This document shows positions 25,606 through 37,200 of a stretch of DNA of 64,000 nt, in pieces (the first letter of the stretch is position 1; each line of letters starts with the position of its first letter). The notes beneath the pieces were generated by a model that saw only the letters and a list, made by a program, of their open reading frames with translations, searched no databases and was not told where the DNA came from. Source of the stretch: Megalopta genalis (taxonomy: Eukaryota; Arthropoda; Insecta; Hymenoptera; Halictidae); contig NC_135022.1 of NCBI RefSeq assembly GCF_051020955.1, forward strand, positions 9,946,463-10,010,462. Reading direction: 5' to 3'. Made by a program: the position numbers and the translations under genes.

Positions 25606-26910
25606 TATGTATGTCGCCCCGACACCATTTAGGGTTTGCTTCGGCTGCATTTTGCCCACCTTCGCCGAGGTGCTATTGACTCACAAAATCGTTCGTCCTA
25701 TAAATATGTACATACATTCTGAGCATAGAATATATTTGCCGCTTTTCTAAAGTTGCCGGAATCACGTTCATTAAAAAAAAAAACACGGATTTACGAGTTC
25801 TTTGAGATGAAAAAGGATGCAAAACTAATACGGTGAAAGTGCAACAATAATTTTGTTACTTCATCTCCGCGCAGCTGCGAAACGCCTACAAATCAAAACA
25901 CAATGTGTACAAAACTTATCTTGACTGAAATTATTTTTCACAATAAATTTCTACAAAATTGTTCCAGCATCGTATACGTATAGAAGGTACAAATGTTGCT
26001 TTCTACTGGTAATCGAATTGCAAGACGGTCTCTCGAAAAGCGCATGTGCTGGTTTCTCAATGATCGAATTCGAACCAGGTTATGGTCGTCCTGCGACCGC
26101 AAGTACATAGGTAGTTATCCTATGGGCCGCGCCGCCAGATTAATGGCAGCGGAACAAGGCACTTGAATCAAGCCGGCCAACCGTAGATGAGATAGGAGAC
26201 AGGAGGGTGTGTTGAGGGTGCCGTAACATCCGCCAATCAAATCTGCGTTTAGGTGCGTTTATACACCCTGGCCTAGAAACAAGGGCTTCGTCCCCGTCCT
26301 CTCCTTCGAGCGATCGTTTCGTCTCGCGTTTCGTCCAATGGTCCGACAACGATGCCGAACGACGCGAAACGCAGGCAACAAGTAGGCTAAGATCATCGCG
26401 GTGGCTCGATCCGCTCGGAGGTTGACGCGGAGGTAACGAATCGTGGAATTTCGATTTGAATTGGTGTCGAGAGCTTCCACACGTGTCGTCGCGGCTGCCG
26501 TACATCTGTGTGTGGAGTGTACAGGGCCCGGTTTGCCGCGGTGCTTCAAGCGGATTCGATTCAGTCGCGCCCTCGCGTTTGCAGTTTCCCAGCGGGAGCA
26601 CAGTGAGAGTAGGCTCTACGGCTCCGGCTTCGAGTAACGCGCGCCACTCGCTCGAGCAGAACCACCCCCGGCGGACCTGGTACTAATCGAATTCGTGCTC
26701 TGTCTCTCTCTCTCTCTCCCTCTCTCGCAGAGATCCCAGAAAAATCCGAAAAAACTCAGTAGTGTTCCTACCGCAGTCAGATCTCGCCCTGCGCACAGCC
26801 GCTGTTCCTTTCCTTCCTATCCGATATTGCATTTTCGGACGGAAGATCGATCGCTCATCAACCCCGACGAGAACCAAAACGAAACAGGACAACGCGATCG
26901 AACGCGGACC
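25606..26910. other. Upstream region of the odorant-binding protein gene
   Basis: AT-rich to about 26050, then GC-richer from about 26100. A pyrimidine tract at 26700-26728 ends CTCTCGCAG at 26730, a good splice acceptor, so the OBP transcript may have a 5' UTR intron. The matching donor was not identified. Open frames here lack domains. Confidence 0.4.
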
Positions 26911-28767
26911 ATGAAGCTCCTGGTAATCTTCCCTCTGCTAGCACTCTGCTCGATCCAGCCGTCGCTTGTTCATTGCGGGGTACGTATGAGATTACTCCTC
27001 TGTCTCACCTGTTAATTCAAAATATTCTCCTCTTTCGAACACGGTACACGCACGAGCACGATCATTGCCTACTCTTTCTCTATCCTGTATCATTTTTTTT
27101 TCTCGCATCGTTCCGTTCAATTGTGGCGACAATTCGCGAGCAGAATCGGGTCTCTTAATTTTCGTCGAGAAACATCTGTTTCTTCTGAACCGACAATTTC
27201 AAGAAACTTCGAAGACATTTTTTCTGATCGATAATTTTATTTGACGATATCAATATTATTTATTAATACGGCAGTCGATCATGTGTTCGATTATGATTTG
27301 CCGCCATTTGTTAGATAGGAATCGAGCGTGGAAGAATAATCGTCAGGGAGAATGGAAATCGATAACGATCTCGCGGATCGTCCAAATGATTTGTAAATGT
27401 CGAGACGGTGCGCGAAACGTTCGATCGAAACGAGTCGGATGCTTGTGGATTTCGGTGAGTGATCGATTGAGTATGATTTTGTTTCAAATCGCGGGTATTT
27501 TTTTGTAGACGCGGCCGAGTTTCGTCTCCGACAAGATGATCGCGAAAGCGGCCAGCGTGGTGAACGCTTGTCAGACCCAGACCGGTGTGGCCACAGGTAC
27601 CGGCGATCGAATTTTATGCTCCGCTAATTTTTATCTTCTCCTATCCTGTACTATACATGTTCGATCTCGTTTCGATTTCAGTGGACATCGAAGCGGTTAG
27701 AAATGGGAAATGGCCTGAATCGAGGCAGCTCAAGGTAAACAATACGTGTGCCCAGCATATCTCTCAACCCTGCGGCCCGACGATGAAACAAGACATTAAC
27801 GAGATATCCCCGATTTGTTGTTGTATTTTTTCTTTTTTATGACGCAGTGCTACATGTACTGTCTTTGGGAGCAATTCGGTCTGGTCGACGATAAGAGGGA
27901 CCTCAGTTTAAACGGGATGCTCACATTTTTCCACAGGATGCCAGCCTACAGGAAGGAAGTACAAGAAGCGATCAGCGCGTGCAAGAGGATTGGTAAATAT
28001 TTTGGTATCTACCGTGTGATTTGATATTTTTCTATTTTCGCCTTCTCGATCGATCTACCCGCAAATCTCGCCTAATGCTGTGCGACACGGCTTACACCTT
28101 GATCTCTTGCCGCGGCAAATGAGCCGTTTATTTTGAAAGTGGCATAAGTCACTTTTTCCAAAAGATCGAGTCAACGGTAACACCGATTACAGTCGAGCGG
28201 TATCTTTTCATTTAGAAAAAAGAAAAAGAAAAAAGGTGACTTATGCCACTTTCAAGATAAACGGCTCAAATGGTAGATACGCACACCGAGCAACGTGAAG
28301 ACGGGTCAAACTGATTTGAGAAGCAGTTTCAAATATACGTAGTGCATGTATATTAGAAGAGAGAGAGAAACACGATAGAACTCCAATTATATTTACTTGT
28401 TTAACAAACGATACTACACTTTGCACGCAGTCGCTTTGTGCAATATTTGTTAGGTTTTGTTTTTTAAACTTAGTAAGCACGAGTGCGTCCGTGTAATTTG
28501 CTTTTGTCAAGAATGCGCTTTGAATTGATCGTGATCGATCGGGTTCGGTTCGATGGAACGCGCGCTAATTAATGTAACGATCTTTCGTTCTTAGTGAAAG
28601 GAGACAACAACAATTGCGAGTACGCGTTCGCATTCAACAAATGTTACGCTTCATTATCACCACGAGTGAGTATCTTTGTACCGAATCTATCTCACTGCTT
28701 CAACGTTGTTACAAGAACATCATCAGCCAATTAAACCTTCCTGTTTCAGACCTATTATCTGTTTTAA
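26911..28767 (+). CDS. Odorant-binding protein, classic six-cysteine PBP/GOBP family
   Basis: Six exons: 26911-26979, 27509-27596, 27682-27734, 27848-27992, 28595-28665 and 28750-28767, giving 147 residues. The last exon codes only TYYLF and the stop. A signal peptide occupies about residues 1-22 (MKLLVIFPLLALCSIQPSLV). The mature protein has six cysteines at 44, 71, 75, 115, 126 and 135. The spacing 26-3-39-10-8 matches classic insect OBPs, whose three disulphides hold a helical pocket for odorants or pheromones in the sensillar lymph. The segment CYMYCLWEQFGLVDD is typical of the bee OBP1/83a-like group. Ligand and exact orthologue are not known to me. Intron 4 carries an inverted repeat (28121-28267). 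Confidence 0.96.
28116..28272. repeat. Inverted repeat in OBP intron 4
   Basis: GAGCCGTTTATTTTGAAAGT at 28121-28140, continuing GGCATAAGTCAC, is matched inverted by GTGACTTATGCCACTTTCAA at 28236-28255, continuing GATAAACGGCTC. Arms are about 32-37 bases with one mismatch in the core; the loop is about 80 bases. Probably a small MITE. Confidence 0.8.
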
Positions 28768-29890
28768 CGAATTCTGCGCGAAATAAGAGGAGTAATGGAG
28801 GAGCAACAAATTCGTTTTATCGTCCGTCGAGACAACAATCGTTTCCATGTAATCCCGTAACCGTTTCGTACAACATCATAATAAACGATAAGTCTGATTT
28901 CCACGGTTGTATCTGATCTTTGCGAGACGCGTCGATTCGAAGATTTCAAGATTTAATCGCCTTTAAGCGTCGAGTTGATCGAAACTTCCGACGCTGGTCT
29001 GCTCCAATTGTCGATCGAGGTCGTGTACGAACGTGACCGCGCATTAGAAATAGAACGAGCGGGTTACTGCGATTCGTTGATTGATTAAACGCGTATCTAC
29101 ACGTGTAAATTACCCGAAGGTGGAACGCGCAGCGTTGCTCGTTGTCGCTCGATCCCAATCCCGATCCAAATCGACGTAAGGCGACACGAAGCGACGCGAA
29201 GCAAAGCACAGAACGAAGCGGAGCAGAGCGAAACAACTCATCCACGGGGGATTCGTCATCATAATAGGATGCAACGTCAAACACTTGTTGCGGACAATTA
29301 CCTGCTATTTGATACACTGGATATCAGCCATTATTCAATAGTTTCCACAAACTCGTGATCTACAACCAATTCATTTTTAGTAAATTTTTAATAAGTATGT
29401 TCTTTCGGGATTATTGTTTAAAAGAGGATTTCGAAGCTTTTACTCGATGTAACGCAATCGTTCGGATGTGTTATTAAACGGTAGTGCCTGTTCTTTTTCA
29501 ATTAGTTTCATAATCTCGTCCAACGAAACTCGTTCGTTTCTTTTTTTTTTAGACTATTACGAGTCTGTGGAACTATTATTTTAGACTATTTCGAGGATCG
29601 TTGGGGCAACGGTGTAAAAACAGTTTGCGGTTTAACGTTTGAATATTTAATCAACGATCGATTACAAAATGTACAGAGACGCATTATGGTGGATTCGCGT
29701 GAAATAAGATAACGATAACTTGCGAAGGAATAATGATAGTTGGTACGGTCGGAGGAAAACGGAGCGATTTTGTCCTTTTTTCCTAGAAATTGTTTGCGAT
29801 ATGTACAATTTACGCGAACGCTGCGTAAAACCCGTGTCTGTGAACGGTAACGGTAGAAAAGAAAAAAAAAAAAGAGGAAAGGTGCACAGA
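28768..29890. other. Region between convergent OBP and NOMO genes
   Basis: About 1.1 kb holding the 3' UTRs. An AATAAA at 28880-28885 (plus strand) is a plausible OBP polyadenylation signal. Around 29160-29235 there are short GCGAAGC/GCGACACGAAGC repeats. No gene is supported. Confidence 0.45.
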
Positions 29891-32800
29891 TTACGTTTTG
29901 CGCGGCTTTGTTTTTCTCTTGTTGATGCTCATTATCTGCTCGACAATGATGTCGTCCGCTCTGGGATCGATAGGAACAGCTTGTATAGTGGTTCGCGAGC
30001 TGACGCTTGGTTTCGAGCGCCTCTCGATAGACGAGCTCAGCCACGTCCAAATTTTCTCGCGGTTCAAGAACGCGAACGCGACTAACATTATAAACGGCAA
30101 CACGATCACGGATGTTTGGCTCATCTCATTCTGGTCGATCTTCCGTTCCGCGTTGAACGTCAGCTTTACGTGCTTGAACGACGAGTTCGCTTCGAAATAG
30201 AAGGGGAGAGTGCGATACTTGTGCATCGTCTCGGATAGCGACGATTCGAGCTGCACGAAGTACTTTCTGCCATCCGCCTGCAACGGCGGCAGGTGCACCA
30301 GAAACCCGGCGTTGTAATTGCTGCCGATCTTGTTAAGTTGCTGAGTCTCTAGTTTGCCGGTGTGAATCGGCGAGTCGGGCATATCCTCTCTGCACAGCTT
30401 GACCTTCAGCGTGCGATAATGCTCCGGCTGTGCGGATACAACGTGCACGGAGACGTCGGTGCGCGATATCGGATGGAACGCGATCAGACGAAGACCATGA
30501 ATGTCCTCCGAAATCTGCACCAGTATAGATTCAGGGCTGGTGCGTTGGATGTGCGCGTTGGCCTCCGCGCTCGGCTTCAGTCGGAACACATATGTGCACT
30601 GCGGAACAAAATAAATTGAAATCCTTAAAGAATCTATCCCGAAGAATCGAGAAAAATTGCTTACCCTTGGTTGAAGGCCTCTAATACGGAAATTTCCGTT
30701 CTCCTCGGTGGTCGCTTCTTCTTGGAGATTGCTGCAATCGGCCTGTCCCTGTACCTCCATTAATAGACCAGCTTCTGGCTTTCCGTTTAGCGATGTTACG
30801 GATCCGTAAGCGCTGAACGCGACTCGTTTCCCGTATAACTCTACCTTGACGGTCGCGCCTTCCATCACCTTGATCATCTTCGACGGCGGATCGAAACGGT
30901 ACTCCTTCATCATTGGTCGGAGGTAGTATTCTCCCGGCGATAAAGAGTTAAAAACTAAACGTCCGTCCTCGCCCGTCACGCTGTTCTTTCGGTAACTTTG
31001 GCCGCCGGATAGGGAGAGTAGAACACCCTGCGGAGCAAAGCAACGATACACTGCTGATAGTTTGTTTCTTACGTTAACAAGACTATTAATGATATAGTCT
31101 CTGGACGCACCTGTAGCGACACGTTGTCGGCTTGATCGGATACTTGAACGATTATTTCGGCCAGTTTGTGTGCCAAAAAATCACCGTTGGAATCCGGTCC
31201 TGTGATCACGTATCCATCTTTCTCCGCGGTGACGCTGATCGAAAGAAAGACGGTGATCAATTAAAATCAACTATTAAGAATGAGTGTCTTTTACCTGTAG
31301 TCTATCTTCCTATCCAGCGGACCGACAACGTATGCTCCATCGTTTCGTGTGACTAGCGTATGGATCGGTGAAGTTTTGTCGTTTCCGAATATTTGGACGG
31401 TGACACCCTCCAATGGAGGATTGATCTTGCCTGCAATGATCTAAGAGACACGCGTGTACACACGCTTTAGAGGATCTTTCTGACGATGGTCAAAGAGTTG
31501 CAGGAATTACCAGCTCACCTTTCCCATCTCGCCGATGAACGAGGCAACATCATTTTGGCAATCGTTCACGGCCAACACCTTCAGCGACGGAGGACTGAAC
31601 AGAAGAATATCCGACAACGGTGTTATCGTATAGACGTTATCGGTCTTTGCTTTGAATTCGAACTCGTACTTGTAGAAATTTCCCTCTTTCACGGGTTTCA
31701 AGGGACCCAATCTGCGAAACGACAATTTACAGTTAGATTCCATCGACAAGACTGTGCATCTTGCGAGCGCGTATGCTTACGTAACGACGTCGCCGAGAGT
31801 TTTGATATTGACTTTGACAGGGTTCAACGAGGAAGCGCTCTGAATGCTTCCTTTGTGGCTGTGTTCGGACGAGTGCAACAAAATAGGTGAAAGACTGTTG
31901 GTGTCCCACGCGTAGAACGGCTGTTCATACACGTGACAACCTTTCGGCGCAAACGAGTACATGCCAGGCTTTGATACGCAATGCTTTGTACTCCCTTTGT
32001 TCAAAGCTAACGTCAGTTTCGTTGTATCGCCGGGTTCCGAGTATACCACTGTCGTATCGTGAGAAGAAATAAAAGAAACGGAGAACCCAGTCTGTATGAA
32101 AGTCGGCACTTCCGCGCGTTCCGAGGTAACGGAGATTCTGTAGCTAGGATTCTCCCAGCAGAACACATCGTTGTCGATGAGCAGCTCGTAATGGCCGGGT
32201 AATACGTCCGTGAACTTGTACTGACCATCTGTCGAACGAAAAACGACTTCGCAGGCAAAAAGAAAGTAGCATCGAACGGATCAAACGCGTATTGCTGCGA
32301 TAACAAGAGCACGCACAAACTCTGTATCACTTTTACCGTACTTTCTTTGCGTATATTTTGTATGCCTAATCCAATTGCTACGCGATTTTGTTATCGCAGA
32401 AACCGTTTGGAAAAGTTAGGCTGCGCTAAACCATAAATGTATGGCGCATAAAGGATATAAAGTAATTACCCTTTGCTTGTATAGTTTTTATGGTGATCCC
32501 ATCGAGCACCTTTAAGGTAACGGAGGCTTGACTACAGTCAGTCCCCGGCAAACATTTCACCGTGCCCGACAACGTGGCTTTCAGCTGCAAAAAGTTTACA
32601 TCGTTCACTGGTCGAGACGATACGTCGATTGTCTGCTGCAGCGGGAAGAATCTGAAAGTTTTGTGATAAGCTGGAAGATTGAGGGAAAGATACCCGGAGA
32701 ACGATCTACACGACTTACTGCAAGCCTTTGTCTCTCTCTTCCGGAGTGACTACGACGCTCAATAGATATCGGTCGGGTGCGAGATAAATGCAGAACTCTC

Positions 32801-34603
32801 CGGTTTTTGGATCCGTTTCGATTTCTTTGGTGAATGTGTTGGCAGTGTTCTGTGCGGAAACCTTTCGATGATGCAACGTTTCTTTGGCCGATAGAGTTAC
32901 CTTTCCGCACACTTTGTAAGCCGATGGTGACAGAACTGGGAGTTCCGAGGAGCTCGGAGAAATCTTGACCAATCTCTCGATGAAAAGTACATTATCTAAA
33001 CAGGATTAAGAAACGGTCAGATAATGGCAGAATATCATAACAAGACGCGATCAATAATATACGCATACCGGCTTCGGCTTTCAGCGAATACTGTCCGGCT
33101 TTCATATTGTCTAACACGTATTTTCCGGCTGCGTCCGTCACAGCGACCTCCTTTTGTGACAAAAATATTTTTGTGCCCGGCAGCGGATCACCATCGATCG
33201 CAATGCGAACGAATCCGCTTACTGTAAAACCGGTTACTTTAAAGCCTGGCCGTAACGCAACGCTATTGTGATTTACTTTGAACGACAGTTCAGCTGGTTG
33301 AACGTCGAATTTCGTTTGACCGCCGGCGTAATACGGGACCAGTTTGTAGTCTCCGGGTGACACGCTTGGAAACACAAATTTGCCGGTTTTATCCGAAACA
33401 ACATGGCAAATAGGTTTCCTTGACCGAAGTTCTTTATTTATGGCTGTGGTGGCGCAATTTTTTGCTACGCCATTCTATACAATCGAGAAAAGCGATCAAG
33501 ATTAATCGGTAGAACAATTGCTAATCGTGAGCAGATAACGATGATGAACCGGTACTTACTCCGATGAGTAAAAAGGTCACACCACTGACTGGTTCTTCTT
33601 CGCTGGTGACGCGACCGCTTACATCGTACCCAAAAACCACCAAGCTACCGTCCGCGAGTTCAGTATTGCCCTCTCGTACCGTTACTCTGACGGTATCCTT
33701 TTCTATGACCCATCTAAAAGAATGAAAGAGAAATGTATAAGAGAGTTTGAATGTATTCAAGAGCGTTAACACTCACGTTGGATGGGAAGCAACTAGAACA
33801 TATTTTCCAGGCTGTATTGGCGTGAAATAAAACGTTCCCCCTTCTGCAGTGAATGTAGTTTCTGCTGGAACTTGCTCGCTTCCTTCTTTGTACAGTGCAA
33901 TGTTTACACCTTTTGGTCCTGAATCTGATCCTAACGCTATAACCTAAACAAAGTTTTTATATGAGATGAACGTATAATTTTGAGGTCGTATCTTTTAGAT
34001 AAGACATAGTTTAAGTTTTCAATTTACTCTGCCAGCAATGCCGAATCCTTTGAAGGTAAAATTTATATCTTTTCCCAGGCTACAAGCATCAGTTGTTCCA
34101 TCCACATTCAACAAAACCTCCATAGGTTCGAAACTCCATCCTCTGGGCGGGTCTACCTAATATTTTTGTTCATACAATGAGTATAAGTTGAACAAATTCT
34201 TACCAAATGATCAATTATTAACAGTGTTTCTGTCAGGGTTTTCCATTACCTTCAGTATGTATTCCCCTTTATCATACAAAGGAAGAAAATAGTATCCATT
34301 GTTTGGAGCACATTCTGTAGCATCTTTAAGGCTTCCAGCTTTAGTGTATCTAATTCAAAGGAGAAGTTTGTGTCAATATTTTCATGATCGAAGACGTTTC
34401 AAGGAAGCACGTGAGTCGTAAACGAGTCGACTTGCTACGGATTCAATGGTAGGTGTCAGTACTTACAGTTTTACCTGAACTTTTGCGAAATCGATATTAG
34501 CGTGACTTTTTAAAAATCCTCCGCATCCTAGAATATCTTGGGCGTCGGAAAACACTATCGATACACATGCGTAAAATAAATAAAACACAATCATTCGTTT
34601 CAT
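29891..34603 (-). CDS. NOMO: NOMO (nodal modulator), ER membrane protein with a carboxypeptidase-like beta-domain array
   Basis: Fourteen exons: 34603-34467, 34349-34250, 34156-34028, 33943-33777, 33713-33560, 33474-33069, 32995-32719, 32651-32470, 32228-31781, 31711-31519, 31440-31295, 31234-31111, 31027-30665 and 30598-29891, giving 1177 residues (human NOMO is about 1220). A signal peptide lies at about 1-20 (MKRMIVFYLFYACVSIVFSD), followed by ILGCGGFL. Then come many repeated beta-sandwich units marked by phrases such as FVFPSVSPGDYKLVPYY, GKYVLDNMKAGQYSLKAEAG and FNSLSPGEYYLRP. One membrane helix lies near residues 1106-1124 (VIVLPFIMLVAFAFL), followed by a basic cytosolic tail ending KRKTKPRKT. 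Known role: with nicalin and TMEM147 it forms a complex on the ER translocon that helps multipass membrane proteins. Assignment rests on overall architecture and sequence recalled from the family. Confidence 0.94.
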
Positions 34604-37200
34604 CTTCGTCTTTTCGGGTTAACGTCCATGTACTTCCATGCCTATCAAAAAATGATGATCCGCTGAATTATCGCTACACCACACGGACGCTATGTAGGTG
34701 AGTGGTCTCCTCGCGCCCTCTACCTAAAGTCACAGTCGACCGTCGATAATATGGCTAACAGTTTGAGCGTTTTGTCATTACTCCAATTGGGCGCTGCACG
34801 GACCTCGAACGGGTCTTCACTTTCTCGCCAAAAGGGGCGCTATCGTCGCCCGCATGTGCAGAGTGCATGATCGCTGAAGAATATTAATTATAGTATAATT
34901 ACTGCAAGAAAAGGCAAGCCAAGGGCATAAAACTGTTCAGCAATATCTGCAGTGTCGATCGCTTCTGAACAAGATAAATGGCGACGGTATTATCTTGTTT
35001 GTGCATTCAAATACTGTATCACCACGTATGTCTTACAGACTGATATAGGTCTAAAGAGTTAGTAAAAAAAAACTTTTGTATCACTTATCACTTTTATGTT
35101 ACCAATGGGTTCCTCAACTGGTTATTATGAAGCGATAATAATAATAATAATTGAAATAATAATAAATTGTAGGTGAACAGAAGGAAACGAGAATGATAAA
35201 TGCAACAAACGTTTCCAACGACGTAATATAATTTATTCGTAATCATATAAAAAAGGACCATTTAAATTCGTAAATGGCTTGGTAGACAGAAAATTTGCAA
35301 CAATAATTTCGCGCCTCCGCCAAATTCGCTCCAAATTGCCGGCGATCGTACCCATTATTACTTGCCCGTAACGATTGATCAACCAGGTGACTAGCATTTG
35401 TTTCTCGGCAGGGAGGAAAAGCTGAAGTGCGTTCTCGACAACCCGGATTCGACGACGGTCCGGCGATAGTACGATTCAACGAGCCAGCAAAGACTTTGGA
35501 GGAAGCGCGTCGCGCATAGCCCCTGGCTACAGATTCCATTTTTTCCTTCGTTTGCTCGTCACTTTTGCTCCTCTTTTCCCCCATGCTCCGCGCCTTCGGA
35601 ATGTCTCGATTACAACAGTTGATCGACTAAAACAATAGAAACCGCGATAACCGTGATTCGCGATCACATGGAATAATAAAAAACGTAGATGTTCGTTCGA
35701 TCGAAAACTAAATCTGTACATACACGCATCGAGTATAAAAAGTTTGCGAACGAATTCACCTTGAGCCGCGGCGTCGCGCCACCGTGAAGACGGAAGGAAG
35801 GCGTTTCCCGCGCGTTATGGCGTTACGGTGTTACAACATATAACGTTACGGCGCGTTACGTTATACGCACGTGCACGCGAAGCAAATGCATACGCTGCCC
35901 GTATGTATCATCTAAAAATTGGCCGAAGACGTTGCGATCACAGTTTCCAACGAAACGCGTTTAATAAATCACAAGGGACGACTCGGAGAAAACGATATCA
36001 CGAAAACATTATAATCGGTAATCGGCTACCTAGCGTTTTTACTAATCGTCGCTATCGCTATCATTCTCTAATACTTCCGTTACTACGGCCTCTAACATCT
36101 AACACAAATAAATATCGTGTGTGCGTATTACTATTTGCTGTTTTCCGAAAGAGCTATTAACGTATAAATCGCGTGAGAACGTCACGCGAGAATAATCGGG
36201 GAACGTGGAATTCTAACGAGACAACAACAGTCGGCAATTCTATCAGTCTATTCTCGCGATCGTAGAGCGTCGCCGCCGCGATCGTGCGCACACCTTTGAA
36301 GTCTTCCTCGCGCGAGATATGCGAGATGCGATATGCGATGATACGCGAGATCGATCGCTCTTTCTCTCCTTTGTCGGCTGTGTCGTCGAATCTCTCTAGA
36401 AGAAATTCGAGGGGAATAATATCCTAACGAGGGTCCTCTAATTTTTAGCTAATGCGCGAACCTTCGCTTCTCAGCGTCGGTTCAACTAAACGGTCCTACC
36501 GTGCTATCGTGCTAAGACTAAGACTTTTATCTTTGGTATACTAACGGGGAAACGATCGTTCCGCCGGCAGAACCGACTACAACGATTCGCCTTTTAGTCC
36601 GCTGCTCGAGCTTCACCGTTCCGGAAGTACGGATTTCGCGTAGAAATAGGAACATCGCGAATTGCGAGTAAGATGCGCGTGCGAACCGTCGTGACGTGGA
36701 CGCGGCACCCACCGTTTTGCCCTCCGTGAAAAATATTTGCGGTTCGTGGTTCGCGCGCGGTTCGCCGATTTCGACGAGCCGCTCGCCTAAATTCGACGCA
36801 CGGGGACACCGGGGGGGACCGCGGGATCTCGCAACACACGCTCGAACAGTTCCTGCGCGTCGAACATATAACACGCGAGAGAACAATGCCCAGAAAATAT
36901 GCAACGTTCTTCAATTTTGATTCTCTTACTGTGTATAGACGCGGACAGAAAAATATAATATCGTATATCGATCGCCTCCTATAAGGGGATTTTCTTGTGA
37001 GATCGCTTCGCGCGAGAATCGTTTCCGGCGCTCGGCCGGAATTTCGAATTTCGATACGACTTTGGTAGAAACGTGCACGCGCGATATGTAGCGAGTGTGG
37101 AAGAGGAGCGGGCGCGGTTCGCGGACGCGTTTGAACAGGCGGCCGCAGTTTCTCTCGTTGGCGCGCGATGACACCAAGGATAATCCCTCTAGCGCTCGGT
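34604..37200. other. Region between NOMO and the large unidentified gene, no supported gene
   Basis: About 2.6 kb. The left part should contain the NOMO promoter, the right part the 3' UTR of the large minus-strand gene ending at 37201. An ATA/ATAATA simple repeat lies at about 35140-35170. Several open frames in the GC-richer part lack domains and conserved splice joints. Confidence 0.4.

Noticed and set aside
29720..30085. Frame antisense to the NOMO 3' end
   Set aside because: NOMO on the minus strand has full exon support; this is its shadow.
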